Below are positions 11,386 to 24,931 of a DNA stretch of 64,000 nt, piece after piece. The notes below the pieces were generated by a model. It was given only the letters and a program-made list of their open reading frames with translations, made no database searches and was not told where the DNA came from. The stretch comes from Didymodactylos carnosus (lineage: Eukaryota; Rotifera; Eurotatoria; Philodinida; Philodinidae), in the NCBI GenBank assembly GCA_905250885.1, contig CAJNOQ010000116.1, positions 1 to 64,000 of the forward strand. The letters are read 5' to 3'. The translations under genes and the position numbers were made by a program. The first letter of the stretch is position 1; each line of letters opens with the position of its first letter.

Positions 11386-12960
11386 TATGAATTTTTAATC
11401 TAAGAAGAGAATGATGATGAACTATAATTGTACGTCAGAATAAATGATACGTTTATATGTTTTTGTTTATATAGAAGATAATACCAAATAAATGTAGAAA
11501 AGACTAGAAAATGGCAGAATCTTATCTATATCTCTATAGTGGAATATAATAACGCATAAAAAAAAGGGAAAAGAAATAGTATTTACAGAATTAATAAGAG
11601 GAGAAAAAGAAGAAGATAAATATTCTATAACACAACTTTCATAGTGTAAGAATGTATGTATGTACAATCATTCATATGTTTATCTCGTGATAATGGTTAA
11701 AAAATAGATGAATTGCGCACTTGTTAATAGTTGAAAAAACTGAATACCTGATACTTATAAACTAATCTACCTTTTACCTATCATGCTCAACAAAAATCAA
11801 AAATTTATTGCTGTTGTCATTGAGATAGTATGAACTATCGTAAACATCGAATTCATTTCTATTAGCAGATTCTGTCGAAAAAAAATTAACATTTTGCTCA
11901 CAGATATATTCAATAAATTTTTTATTTGATCTTCATCTTAAGCGGAACCATTGTATATATAACAGATGGATTATTTTTCCAACAAAAAAAAAATGAGACC
12001 TTAATTTCAAGTCAACTATACTGTTGTCTGAAAAACAGGATAATAATTGTACTCTCGTTAGTTTTTAAAAATGAAAAATAAATAGGAATATAATGTATCG
12101 TGTGATGTTGTGAAAGAAATACAATAGTTCATTCCATCTGAATAGCCACAAATAAATTCTAATTTACTATCTCTAACCTTAAGAATTATCAGCCAATCAG
12201 CTTTATAAAAGTTGTTAACATTTTTTCTCTGTCTTTTTTATGTCTGCTGGGAAGACTTGTATAAAACTGTCATTTACAGAGAAGAAAAAAAAAGGAGCGA
12301 AAACTATTCGCATCGTTTTCCAGAGAATAATGTATCGATTAAATCCAACCGCTTCACAGTCTTTTTTTTTCTCTTTTCAATGTTTTTTTTATGGTAATCC
12401 TAGTTTTCATTTTCTCCTTTTTCCAGTTTTGCAACAATGAGTTTTAACTGACTGTGTTCTTCTCTCATCGAGCTGCTCTATAAAGATTTTTATTTTGTTT
12501 TTTAGCGTGTTACAGATACTAGAATGAGTTGTGTTAAATTACTGAACATATAATTAGTCCACGCTCAAAACTGACAATCGGAATTATAAGTGATTCTATT
12601 TTTAGTATCAGACCCTTCCAGAGGTGAGCGATGGACGAGGATCCTCGTAAGACTAATTACTATTTTTTCTCTAATGAAAGATGTTTTTCCACGTTTATAA
12701 TTTTTCTTTTTTTTCTTGAACAAATTCATGCGTTATAATTATAATCAAGAATGTAAATAATTATATTATTTTCCTTTCTCGGTCTCTTTTTTTCATTCGA
12801 TAGATCTACCTCTTTGTTCTATAATTATGGCATCAACTGCGGCTATATCGTCACTGTCGTCGATCACGTTTGACATACACAGTATTAAAATCCTTTTAAA
12901 GAGAAATAAACTGAAGCATAAAATCGTTGGTAATATGAAAGTTAAAGATAATACACTTTG
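11386..12960. other. Intergenic, nothing recognised
   Basis: AT-rich sequence containing homopolymer A and T runs. No open frame with family features. The part just above 11385 should hold the promoter of the minus-strand secreted protein. Confidence 0.35.
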
Positions 12961-13240
12961 TTAGAAGAGATCTGGTTTGCCGCCTCTGAAGAATGAAGAA
13001 ACGAATCTGTTTGATATTATACAACACTTTGTATCATGTGAAATATGGAAAATTTTTATTGACGATGGATGAGGCGACGACGAAGCAGAAAACTTACGAA
13101 GCGATCCTGGCGAAGTAGATTTTTCGAAACTTGCCGAGGTACCGGCGATGGTGAGGCAAGAAGTTTGCGATGAAGCTAAAGATAGTCCATCGCCCACCGC
13201 TGGACTCTTCGCCATCTTGCTATTGATAAAATGATGCAGC
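12961..13240. pseudogene. Possible decayed coding segment, strand uncertain
   Basis: This stretch is richer in G+C than its flanks. On the plus strand one frame reads NEETNLFDIIQHFVSCEIW, has one stop, then continues LAEVPAMVRQEVCDEAKDSP to about 13226. On the minus strand a 124-codon open frame covers the same DNA but is low-complexity (Ser/Pro). I cannot assign a family. The raised GC and interrupted plus-strand frame suggest a dying exon rather than repeat DNA. Weakly supported. Confidence 0.2.
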
Positions 13241-13860
13241 AATACTGTCACACAGCAACAAATAATACTGACAGACATATTTTCTTGTAAAATGCTCATT
13301 ACGAACGTATAAATATAATAATCGTTCCTTCTCATGTCATTAAATTAATAAATCCTCATTCTATTGTTCAAAATGCGTTCGTTTATGAACAACAGTGTTC
13401 AATAACAGATATTTTTAAATAAATTTTACCATTATATACATTATTTCGATAAACGTGCGAATGAATGTGACATAAAGCACTTGAAGCTTTTACAAATAAC
13501 ACCTATTTTATCCTTCAATGGCGTTCACTCTAAAACATTTATAACAGTTCTCATTGATTATTAGCAATAGCGTGGTAGATAGTAATTGAATAGTGAACTT
13601 TCCAGTGAAACAACGTGTAAATGTAGAAAAATAGCTGAAAAGAGAAAAGGATTTTTCGTCAAATTTCAAAAATTTTAAACCCTAAAAAGCCAAATTCTCC
13701 CGTAAGACTGATTTTTTGCTGTTCGATAACGTTTCTCCAAATTGAATTTCATGCCATTTTCCAGAAAAACACATTGAAGGTATGACTAAAAATGAGTTAC
13801 AATGATTACCACTAAAGTTAATAGATATAACCATTTTGTTGAAATTATTATTGTTGATAT
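13241..13860. other. Intergenic, nothing recognised
   Basis: AT-rich spacer between two GC-richer patches. No gene or repeat boundary found. Confidence 0.35.
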
Positions 13861-15700
13861 AAACAACATTTATTTAGATAAAAACGAGTATGGGTCATGT
13901 CGAACGATGTATTCGTGCTTATATTCATAGTCCAAAATGTCGAACTATTTTCAACAATTCTAGGTCTTTTTCGATGATGATCGTCTTTTCCGCTGAAACG
14001 AATCGTTTTGAAGATCACTTGGATTTTTCTGGTGCCTTTATTGTGCTGACCCGTTTCCAAACTCTAGCGTTTCGTTTGATCTCGCCTACGGCTTGATTAT
14101 CTCGAAATTCTTGGGTTACCATGACATAGCGTAGCTGATTTACTTTCTCTTAGGCTTTTTCTTCTTTTTCTTGTTTTCTTCATCATCCTTTTCGGTTAGA
14201 TCTTTAAAACAGTGTTTGTCAGCGTAACAAACAGGCTGTCAATTCGTTCGTATAAATCTTTAATGCATCACGCCACCGTACGTATCTGAGAGATGGATGT
14301 AAGATATACTGAATTTGTCTCGATACAAAATGGCATCGGCGACAACATCGAGGCTATAGAAACTCTTCCTTTTCGCTTTCTAGGTTCAAGTTTATTAAAG
14401 CGAAGAAATTTGCTGTTGTCGCAAACCTCGTCGTTTACGAGACAGCAAATATTTCTAGCAGTCATATGCTGTTCTTGAAGAGCACTTAAATGGTAGTGTG
14501 ATTCATTCTTTACCCTGTCGCAAATCAATAAACAAGATTTTATTCTTAGGTCATCTGATTGCGCGAAAAATTTTGAATATTTAAAAGAAGATTATTGTAC
14601 AGATTCCTACTATAAAGCACTTAATTGAGATTTTTATTTTTTTTAGAAAAATCAACGTTTCAGTATCGTTAAACGCGTATTTTTGTTATTTTTCTACTTT
14701 TCAGTTCTATTTTAAATATATTTTATTTTCATTATTTTTCTCTTCTCCTTTCTAGTTAAAACATGTTAAAATCTGTTATTTCTATTTTTCGCTTCATTTC
14801 AAAAGCAAGTCGTGACTAATTTCATTCATTTCGTTTTCACCTATTCAAGTCCATCCTTGATTTTGTCTATCATTCTTATTTGCCGAGCGTCATCAAAAGT
14901 TATACTTATGGAGCGCATCTTTTACTGGAAAATCTAAGTTTTTCTTTTGGATACAATCCCAAATCAGTATGTTTAATATTTTATCACTATATTAAAGCAC
15001 AAAAAATCAACACACATGTCAAAACTCAATAAAGGAAAAGATTCTGAAGAATGTGTCTCCATTTGTCCAAAACCAATTCCGTAGTTTCAGAATTCAATTT
15101 CCCGCGAACATAAAAAATAAACTCACGATGTATGAAAGCGCCATGATCGAACAGCATCAAACTTGGAGCATTAATACCACCATCTTCGATATTTTCTGGA
15201 CAATCAATTTTTAAAGCAATGCCATATTTTCTTCCTTTGAATCTATTGATGTGATCGGTATAACATAAATGTAGGCATCTGTTGTCGAGCTATAAGTAAA
15301 TGGTGACAAAATCGCTCCACGACCAGTTATTTTATCATCTCTGTACAAAAACGATTTCATAGTAACGATTGTAACAGGTAATAATGAGAAACTAAACAAT
15401 GGTTCGTTCTGGAATGTGTCGATTTCTATGATCAGTCCCGTCTCTACTCAAGTCGTTGTCCTTTCGTCGTTCGTATCATTGTTAGCACTCATCGTGACAG
15501 ACAATATTTTGATAAAACATCGTGAGAATTTCTTCTCTTTTGATGACGAATATTACTATAATGATTGACTCAGCGGTGACTTTAGGACTTTCCTCATAGG
15601 ATAACGAAGCAGTAATCTTGCAAAATATTCGTCGTCACACACTTCAACACCTCTGAAATCAACATCACATGCTGATGAATTATACACATCGATCTAGAAA
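13860..15700 (-). pseudogene. Decayed minus-strand gene-like region, family unidentified
   Basis: Several minus-strand frames look like former coding sequence. Around 15400-15210 one reads LLPVTIVTMKSFLYRDD and later ILSPFTYSSTTDAYIYVIP. After a frame change, 15230-15050 reads KIDCPENIEDGGINAPSLML, then FDHGAFIHREFIFYVRGKL. Around 14528-14268 another reads ALQEQHMTARNICCLVNDEV. Near 14200-14130 there is a Lys-rich segment. The pieces lie in the order expected for one minus-strand gene with introns but contain stops and frame changes. I do not recognise the family. It may be an eroded host gene copy or a gene whose introns I could not place. Confidence 0.3.
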
Positions 15701-15828
15701 AACCAAAAAACTCTCCTCTATCAATGTATAATAAACGTTTTTTTCAATCTTATTTACATCTAATACTGCTGGAGAAAAGCACTGAAAAGCAACTTAGGTA
15801 AGTTATATATATTACAACACTCTAGTGA

Positions 15829-16319
15829 ATGTACTCAAGTGTGAGTACTCAAAGTCGTACTCTGCTGAAAAATGTCCCGAGTACTCATGAGTGAGTAACG
15901 AGTACTGTGGGTACGACTTTGGGTACTCATGCTTAGGTATTGTTGAGTACTCATATAACTTTTGACAAAATACTCATGAGTATTGTTCATCTGATATTTT
16001 CATATAGAGGAGTGATCTCAGGCAACCAGAGTAGAACTACAAGTCTAGTCATAGATGAGTCCATCGCTCACTATATACAGAGAGACCAGTGAGAAAATAA
16101 TAATATAAATATTCTATGTTTCTTCACTAAATTCTACATTTTTTATACAGTTTCAGTTTAGCAAAATAAAACGGTGAATGAATATTTTCTGAGTACTCAC
16201 ATGAGTAACTGAGTATTCACCGAGTAACAATACTCAAAAATTGTTAGTAGTACTAATATGAGTACTCATGGACGAATTATGAGTAAAGTCGTACTCATCG
16301 TATGAGTACTTTCACTAGG
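15829..16319. mobile_element. GAGTACTC-rich inverted-repeat element
   Basis: The left end 'ctagtgaatgtactcaagtg' mirrors the right end 'gtatgagtactttcactag'. Both arms are packed with the self-complementary word GAGTACTC/ATGAGTACTC and with CGTAC/GTACG. The middle (about 15990-16190) is ordinary AT-rich DNA. It looks like a MITE. A target duplication was not clear by eye. Confidence 0.55.
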
Positions 16320-16598
16320 GCACCCTTCATCTAGATGAATATTTACTTTTTTTCTAACTGAAAAATGCATCCGTTTTAATACGATTTTTCTCAAGTTAGT
16401 GTTGATAGAAAAAATAGCCCGATACGATCTCATTTTTCTTGAACGACTTTTACTATTTTTCGTTTTTCTTATAACACTGTCCCTGCCTTGAAAAAATCTA
16501 AATCCATAGAAATCTATAATGGATAATACTGGCTGATCCCAATTAATAAGGATTAGTCAAAGGATGAAATATTAAAGAGAGTATCAGTTTATCTACTA

Positions 16599-16843
16599 CC
16601 CAGGTCAAAAAATCAGATCATGATCTTATAAAATCTTACGGAAAATCATAGAAATGGATTCATCTTATAAAATCTATAAAAATTATACAAGAATCTTACG
16701 AAATCTTACTATAAGATCTTACATCAGAAATTAGTTTCTATGTTTCATACAGAATCTTACAAATTCTTATACGAATCGTACGAAATCAGACGGAATCGTA
16801 CTAGAATCTTATAAGATCTTACAGCAAGATTCTTTGACCTGGG
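16599..16843. mobile_element. AGGTCAAA-family MITE, copy B (TA target site)
   Basis: Opens CCCAGGTCAAAAAATC and closes GATTCTTTGACCTGGG, flanked by TA (16597-16598, 16844-16845). Read on the minus strand it is colinear with copy A at 1108-1360 along its whole length, including the 'aatccatttctatgatt' and 'gaaactaatttctgat' words. That makes it a true second copy rather than chance similarity. Confidence 0.78.
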
Positions 16844-16869
16844 TATATACAAAAGAAAATAAAATCAGC

Positions 16870-17290
16870 AGCAACCTTTTAATTTTCCTGATTGTATCGG
16901 ATTGTAACCGGGTCGGCAGACAGGCCGGTCTCCACCGTTCTTTTGCCGGTCAAGAAAGATTCTCAAACCGGCCGGTGATTGACCGGCTTTTTGCCGGTTT
17001 TGAAGTTCTTGGCATTTTTCTCTTCTTTACTGTCTTTCTACCCTCTTGTCCATCTAGAAAATTTTCCAAAACCGGCCGTTCTTTTCCTGGTTTTTCATAC
17101 ATCCACATATTTTCAATATTTTGTGCATGCACTGCAGTTTGTGGATCCACAAAATATAACGAATGATTGACTGTATGATGGTCGTAATTGTTAACTTTAT
17201 ATTTAAGTAGTATGCTCGACATTCATAACTGTAAATTGACGTACGTTGGTCTGGCACACTGTTGTATAACTGGTAACAGCGGCGGAAAAA
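16870..17290. repeat. CCGGCCGG-rich repeat patch
   Basis: Contains many ACCGG/CCGGT words (accgggtcgg, ggccggtctcc, aaaccggccggtgattgacc, aaaaccggccgttc). The same words occur in the hAT-like element at 29727-30615, so this may be a diverged or truncated relative. I could not see matching ends here. Overlapping open frames on both strands follow from the repeat. Confidence 0.35.
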
Positions 17291-17926
17291 CGAGTTTTTT
17301 TTTAAAGTTAAAGAGTGTACTGTGCTCTGACCACATTATACTACTTAAATGATTTCTTTACGTCTCAAACGATAATTCAATTTACTTTGTGAACAAATTA
17401 TGTCTCATTTTATTTCATAATCCTTTGATCAGTCAGTATTATCTATTATAGTTTTCTATAACTAGAGTCATCTATTATTCGCGTTCATAATTCCTTATAC
17501 TGTTGATCCAATGATATATATTTTTAACCAATAGCTAGCTATTTTTTTCCTGTCCTATGGCTATGATACACACTCACAAATTGGACTGAATTCCACATTT
17601 ACTTGACGTGCTGACGTATGCATACTCACTCGCTACGTAGTGTGTTTCATCTGTGGTATGATTGATCTGTAGAAGTACTCTGGCTTCTATTTCAGTGACC
17701 GTTGTAGAATATTTTGACTAGAAACGCAAGCCTACGGATCGAGCAGCGGCTTCCGATCCTCAGTTGACGGAATTCCGGCAACTTGACTTTTCAAAAACAG
17801 TACAAGCTGCCCAAATTCATAAAAAGTACGCTTTAGAGATACGGATATTCTTCGCTGCTGATGTCGACGGTAATATTCTGATGTATAAATCTTTCAACCT
17901 TTTACCAGAGGTGGACGAGTCATTTT

Positions 17927-18280
17927 CTCGAGTCAATTAAAGAATCATATAGAATTTTTTACGCTAAAAAGTTTGGAACTACTTTTAGTAGCGTTTGATT
18001 TAGATTTTTTGGGCTATAAAATGGTACATGGCAATAAATTTTACTGCCTTCATAGACTCGGCTTAGTTCTGAAAAGCAATCGACTCAAACTTTTCGAAAA
18101 GTAATTTTGAGAATTAATTTTTTCGAGTCAGTTGCTTTTCAGAGCTAGGCCGAGTCTATGAAGGCAGTAAAATTTATTGTCATATACCATTTTATAGCTC
18201 CCCAAAAAATCAAAATCAAACGCTACTAAAAGTAGTTCCAAACCTTTTAGCGTAAAAAATTCTATATGGTTCTTTAAATG
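17927..18280. repeat. Fold-back element, arms about 150 bp
   Basis: The left arm (about 17937-18085) and right arm (about 18122-18275) are inverted copies with scattered differences. For example 'ttactgccttcatagactcgg' in the left arm faces 'ccgagtctatgaaggcagtaa' in the right. The loop is about 35 bp. No coding content; the 96-codon minus-strand frame across it is an artefact. Outer boundaries are approximate. Confidence 0.65.
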
Positions 18281-20679
18281 GTTTTTCGACGGCGGCCATT
18301 CTTGGCAAGTAACTTCTTTCAACGGCGTTGTTTTATTTAGCTCTGCAAAGCAGCTCCAAGAGAACAGGATCAACGCGAAGTGAGGCAGATAATCTCTCCT
18401 TGGAACTAAAAAGGACACAAACGATTAACTTGGTGGCTGTTTTTTTGGCAGGAATTATTAACAGATAACTTCTGGAAAATAATCTGTTTAGAATACAATT
18501 GTCTTTTCCCACATTGCAATGTCCATGATTATAGTAAAGAAATTGTTGGAAATATGTACATCTGCTTTTGAATTAACACGTTCGCTGTCCATGTATCATA
18601 TATGATTCATTTAATTTTTGACCATGGACCGTTTCTTTACTATGTGTCCGTGAGTCATATATAATCAGGGAAATTAAAAGGTTTCTGAAGGAACTTTTGT
18701 ACCAAAAACATGAAAAACTGTTAATTTGAGTCCTATAATTGCATTATCGCGTATTATCTAAAATAGACGTATGGGTGATGTTTTAGACTTTCTTGTAGAT
18801 AGTGAACGTGGTAAATACATGAGTTGGATAGTGTTGGTCAAAGTATTTTCAGACTGTGCCTTTCGGGCCAGATCACGAACAATAAAATCTCTCTTACTAA
18901 TATGTTTTGTAGCCACTTTCTATTGCCTTTTCCGAAGAAAAGTCAGTTATGATCACTACTATCTTTTTCAGAACACGGGATCAACATAAACTATTTTTAA
19001 TAACTTCTGAATAAAGACAGAAAAACAAAATAGAACTGTATTTTTGCCATTCGAGAACATAAACCGCGGGATGCCATTTGGTCAGTAAAACGAATTTCAG
19101 TATCTTTTAGAAAGTAGGTTTTCTATAAAATCTTTGAAAAAACAGGTCATACCTTCAAAAGTTCAACTAAGAAATTTACTATCAAAAAGTATATTAATAC
19201 TAAAAAATTCACAGTCCACTTGAAAAACATGAGAACCAGTTGAAAACTTCAGTATATGGCTAATGTTTTTGTGCGCTGAACGCGAAAACGATCGGAAAAA
19301 TTAAAAATCCATACTATTGTTCAACGGTTTTTCTAGAGCCCTTTCGAAAAAACATAGGATTTTGTCAATTTTCGTAGATTTACCGCCAATAGAGAATAGA
19401 ATAGAATTGTTTACTAAAGAGACCGCGTTCAATCCTCTGCAAAATATGTATTGATTGTTTTATTGCAAAATCTGAAGGTGGAAAATAAGATGAGAAATCC
19501 TATGCAGTACGATAATGGAGAAAAAATAAGTTCAACAAATGGCTTTTAAGTTTTATTCGCTGAGCGTTTGTAGGAGGAAGAAAGCTGAAGTAACTATCGT
19601 ATAGCTTGGAAAGCTCTATCTTTCACTTATGAATAAAAATATTACAAGTAGAACTGAGGGCATATGCGTAACGTTTTTTTCTTGATGATTTTTTAGCAGG
19701 ATTTTGCATCATTCGATAAAACAAGTATAGTTAGTCAAACTTCATCCTTTCAGATTAAATTTTTTTTCAATTTGAAGACCAATGATTAGGTATATTTGCA
19801 GATCGAAAAAAGGACTTCCTTTATTATCACGCGTAGATAAGGTCCAAGTCATTTGTTGTTTTTGCTCGGTTGCCGATAAGTCAATCGTTGCATCGAATAT
19901 TTTCACTCAAAACAAAGTTTTTTGAATGCCATGAGAGATAGGACACTCGAAACTACACAAAGTATACTTAAACCGTGCTCTGATACTTGTGATACCATTT
20001 GAAAAAATGTAGCTGTCTATGAGAAAATGTGTTATTACGCCGGATACCAGCTCTGAGGCTACAAGGAAGTTCGATGCCACGCAACCGCAGCTCTCTATCT
20101 ATCTTCTTCAAACGTTATTAAAAAATTTTATGTTGAGCCCGTATTCTTGAAAGGATAATAACACAGCTAGTAAAACACAAGCTACGTGCAAGAATTTATG
20201 TAAAAGTGAACTATATCATTAAATTATGCGTTAACAAATTAAAGATGAGATATTATGTGACATTATACAACGGGCATTTCTGTACCAGTGACGTTCAAAA
20301 CAAAAGCGCATTTAGATTTTCGAAAATCGCCACACCTTTAAAAAAATTTTCTCAGACGTCTGTCCGCGTACATCAGTAGGTTCTTGAGCTTTGACAGCAA
20401 ATAGATAAACAAACAAATATCTTGCTGTTAAGAGAAATCTCTATTGTATTAAAACATTTTTCATTTGAACAATAAACACTTTACCTTGTTTAATAGAACG
20501 ATCAAGGCTATGGATACATACTAATAAAATCATGAATCTTTTTGATAGAATGACATTACTTTCTCACAAATATAGCTGTGCGTTCACATTTTCTTCATTC
20601 TATACTTCAACGTTCTACATAAACGGCAGATTTTATCTATTGTCTTTTTCTCTTGTTTGAGTCGTCAACCGTCTACTCA
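18281..20679. other. Intergenic, nothing recognised
   Basis: No gene or clear repeat edges. The last 150 bp, with T-rich stretches, precede the LMAN1-like gene and should hold its promoter. A pyrimidine-rich tract ending TTTGAG at about 20661 is a possible trans-splice acceptor 18 nt before the start codon. Confidence 0.35.
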
Positions 20680-23600
20680 ATGCTATTATCATCATCATTC
20701 CATCATATGCAATGTTGTCTCATCTTGCTGTTTTTAATACCATTTATCTCGACATACACCGATCCATCTGCCACAAATCCAGAATTGATAAAACGTTTTG
20801 AATATAAACTTAGTTTTAAAGGACCACATTTAGTATTCAAAGATGGTACAATACCATTTTGGTCATTTGGAGGAAGTAAACGATGCCCAACATGTTAAAT
20901 CACAGTAGTGTGAGTTCTATGTATGCATTTAGGCACCATTCCTAGTGAAGATCAAGTTCGAATTACACCATCTATTCGAAGTCTAAAGGGTATGAATAAT
21001 TGGTAGCTTAAATACTATGATACCAGAAGTTTCTCGTATTTTTATATAGGGTGGATTTGGTGTCAAAATGTATTAACAGCCGACAATTGGGTGTTGGATG
21101 TTAAGTTAAGAGTGATGGGACGTGGAAGGACTGGCGCAGATGGAATGGTGAGTTTATTGGTTTATTTCAGTAAAACATTCATAAATTAATATTTTATTTT
21201 ATTTGTTCCTGTTTAGGCTGTATGGTTTACAGAGAAACCTGGTGTTGAAGGACCAGTATTCGGATCAAATGATTTATGGAAAGGCTTGGGAATATTTTTA
21301 GATTCATTTGATAACGACGCGCTGGTAAGAGAAAAATACTCAATTTTCTTGAAGGTAGAGCACAAGTTACGGAAGAATATGAGTTATTTGTTATTAATGA
21401 GAGAACCAACTTTTTCGTATCTAGATGGATGTGGCCGAAGACCGTCGTTATATTTTGTTATAAAAACATTAGGTGAAACACTTCGTAACATATACATTAC
21501 TTAGCAGCTATCCCAGTTACTTGTCCGTTTTTCTATTCTTGTTTTCCTACACAACACACTTATGCAAACGACTACTGAGGATGAATACCATTACTGGATA
21601 CAGAAGTATTTTAGAGTACTTGCTTTTAGTATTAAACAAATACGTCTGTAGCTTTTTACTGCTGCTGCTATAACTGTTGTTGTTGATGGTATATTCTCCA
21701 GCATATTTCTAAGTAACGTGTTTACTATCTTTCCTAAGCAAGCTTGCTTATTATTCTTCCGTTAACTTGTCAAAGTGTCGGTTATGTTAAAAATAGCATA
21801 AATCGTCTAATGAAATATGGCACTTAGTCTATTTTCTCCTTCCTGTAAATGTCTCTCTTGTTAAAAGTTTAACTGGATAGGTTAAGTTCTTTGCCTGTCA
21901 TTTGTGAATGTTTTGAGATACTTATTTGACTCCATCCAAATTGTGTTAGATGTTCAGAAATTTTAGTCGTGTAATCTAATACGTCGTTAAACAGTAGTAC
22001 ATGTGTTCGAATCTCTCTATGTGCCATTATTGGGCAGAGAACTTAGTGTGTAACAACACGATGATGTGTTTCTCTTAATCAATAATGGCTAAAATAAAGA
22101 AGTGAAGTTTTAATCCCAGCATGTTCGTAATAGCGCATGGCTGATTCATGACTTCAGTACAGTATTAAAAGACAAAAAAAGGAACTTGTTTAGTGTACTA
22201 AATTTATTATCATTTCTATTTTAATTTTAGCAAAATAATCCAATTATAGCTGTGATGGTGAATGATGGTACAAAACAGTATGATCATCAACATGATGGAA
22301 CTGACCAAATACAAGGAAGCTGTATCAGAGATTTTAGAAATAAGCCATTACCAATTAGATTAAAAATTGAATTTTTTAACAATGTTTTAACGGTATGTAT
22401 GTTAGTTTAATTGAATATAAAGGGTAATATATGGATGAGATACAAACCAAAGTGAACTTTATGAGTTAGTATTTAGTCAAAAGAAGGGTAGATTCTATAT
22501 CAATGACACAAAAATACTACGCACTTGAACATGGTCAGGTATTTAAATAATAACTGCATAAATAATCACTATTTGTCTTGTTTTAGTTATACATCAATAA
22601 TGGTTTGACTCAAGATGATAATGCTTTTGAGTTTTGTACACGTGTTGAACAACCAAATTTACCAAAATCAGGCTACCTCGGCGTTTCAGCTGCCACAGGT
22701 TTGTACATTGAATTTTATTATTTCTCATTTACTACTATATTATAATTCAGGTGGTCTGGCTGATGATCATGACGTAATAGAATTTTTATCATATACATAT
22801 ATTAATAAACAATCTGTAAGATCTTGTTAACAGTTCATTCTTCATTATGCTGTCTACTGCATTTGTGTAGATGAATCAAGCAAACGAAGAACAAATGAAA
22901 AAATATAATGAGGAATATGAAAAATATGATCAGGATTTGAAAAAACAACGTGAAGAGTATGTATAGTTCAATAGAGAGTTCTGAGTTTAAACAAGAGCCT
23001 AAGTGTATACCCGATCAATATGTTTTGTATTATATTTACATTAAGCACAGCCGTAGGACATTATTTTAAACGCTTATCTAATAGTCAGAAAATAACATAT
23101 TGGTAGCAAAATGTCACAATTAAACGTTTGATTATTTCTTTCTGCTGAATTGTTTAGTAGAAACTCTATCTAAGAGTTATATCTGGTACAATATTCATAG
23201 ATATGAGTTATTTCGAACAGAAACTATAATTATGCACTACTTTCTGCGCTGTTTTTTCTTCAGTAGTAATGTGTACTTACGCTCAAGTTTTATCGTTTAT
23301 AGTTTCTTATTTTATTTATGGCTCTCAAAAAGTACATCCAACTAATCAAGGGATAAATTATTCATTATACAGTGTTAATTGCTCAAATCATTCAATATAG
23401 ATACAAAAATATATAAAATGTTTCATCTGTTTCTACTCACAGTATTTTTATACGAAGTCTGAGGGCAGAAGAAGTTTTGCTGAATGACGAAATTTTCAAT
23501 TAATGATTGATAAAAATATTATAAAACTTTTATGATTCATTTTTTTCCAAATGAAATGCATATTTCTCTTCTCTCTTCTAATCAAAATCACTGTCTACTG

Positions 23601-24931
23601 GCACCTCATGTGAAAAAACTATTCTAAGAAATAGGAGACCAGCGTATAATTTAAGTTTCTAGATCACTCATTCATTCTTTTTTTGACTGTAATGAATTTC
23701 ATGAAGTCAGAAGCCACATTATAGAGAATATCTTAGTATCATGTGTTGTGGATCACAACATTTTTTTAATTTATTTCAGTTACCAAAAAGATCATCCTGA
23801 TGCACCTCAACCTACTGATGAGAAATCTTTAGTATGTATGGGTTTTTTTGCACAACTTCCTTCTTCTAATCGAACATTTTACTTTTAGTATGAATCCGAA
23901 TACGACCGGGAATTTCGTCAAATATTAGAAACACAAGGTCAAATGCGTTATTCATTAGTAAATATTGACAGACAAATGGCTGAACTATTAGGACGAATTG
24001 AAAGATATCAAGGAATAAATCAAATCGTTTCGACTGGAATACAGGTACAAATTAATGAATATATTTTTTTTTTGGTGAAGAGTCTTGGATTTTCGTAAAA
24101 ATTTGAGCAAGTATTAAATTTTGAAAGTAAAGCTATGAGAATAGTATATTCGAAGGGCGATGATAACATTCCATCTGATATAGCACGTGTTCAAGATATA
24201 AATCATGTAATTAGTTCTCAGAGTGATGTAACAAAAACAATTCAAAGTCTGAGGTATAAAATAAGATATTGTGTTGATCTTCAGCTTTTTTGATAAAATA
24301 ATTTTATTTAGCCATATTCTCGACGATTTACAACAAAAAATCAATTACTTACAAAATCAACCTCCTTCTGATAGTTTAGCCACGCCCACTGATATTGTTA
24401 CCAAAGGGAGCTTATCAGATAACATGATATTAAATGAACTTATGAATATAATTAAAGCCATTAAACAAGAAACGAATGTTTTAATGCTACAATCAGGTGT
24501 AAGTTAAACATAGTCATACTATTATGAAATAAATGTTTTATATCGGGCTCATTTAGACTCAAACAAAGTGTCCAATATCGAACAGCGGTACCTGTTTGGG
24601 TCGTTTTTTATTTTTATCAGTTATTTCCGTACAAATTGTTGCTATTATTGGTTATTTTACATACAAGTAGGTATAATTAATTGAAGCACTTTTGATTAAA
24701 CTCAAATAGTGAACAAGTACTTAATCTCGGATTGTTGAAGATGAAATACTTTCTGCATAAAATAAAAACTTATAGATAAAAATAGTTGGTGATATAAATT
24801 CGCATTCAAACAAAATCTTATCGAATATAAAACCTTACAAATACTTCGAAATACCACAGCAAACTCATTATATTGTTTGCTTTATCTTTTTTAGGAATCG
24901 TCAAGAACGTGTATCCAGAAAATATGTCTAA
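20680..24931 (+). CDS. LMAN1: ERGIC-53-type L-lectin cargo receptor, 14 exons
   Basis: Type I membrane lectin that carries glycoproteins from ER to Golgi. Exons: 20680-20875, 20933-20989, 21050-21147, 21217-21324, 22231-22392, 22587-22698, 22751-22815, 22871-22956, 23780-23831, 23889-24044, 24108-24253, 24312-24498, 24557-24666, 24895-24931 (523 aa). A signal peptide is followed by the lectin domain: RFEYKLSFKGPHLV, KDGTIPFWSFGG, ADGMAVW, GLGIFLDSFDND (Ca2+/sugar site), YDHQHDG, CIRDFRNKP, SAATGGLADDHD. Next come a Gln/Glu-rich coiled-coil stalk (exons 8-12), one membrane helix (FLFLSVISVQIVAIIGYF) and a short basic cytosolic tail. The tail ends RKYV instead of the vertebrate KKFF. Introns 4 (906 bp) and 8 (823 bp) are unusually long. 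The start of exon 11 is the least certain junction. Length matches the family (about 510 aa). Confidence 0.92.

Noticed and set aside
12961-13335. 124-codon minus-strand frame
   Set aside because: Low-complexity Ser/Pro composition. The plus strand of the same DNA reads more like protein, so I listed the segment only as possible decayed coding sequence.
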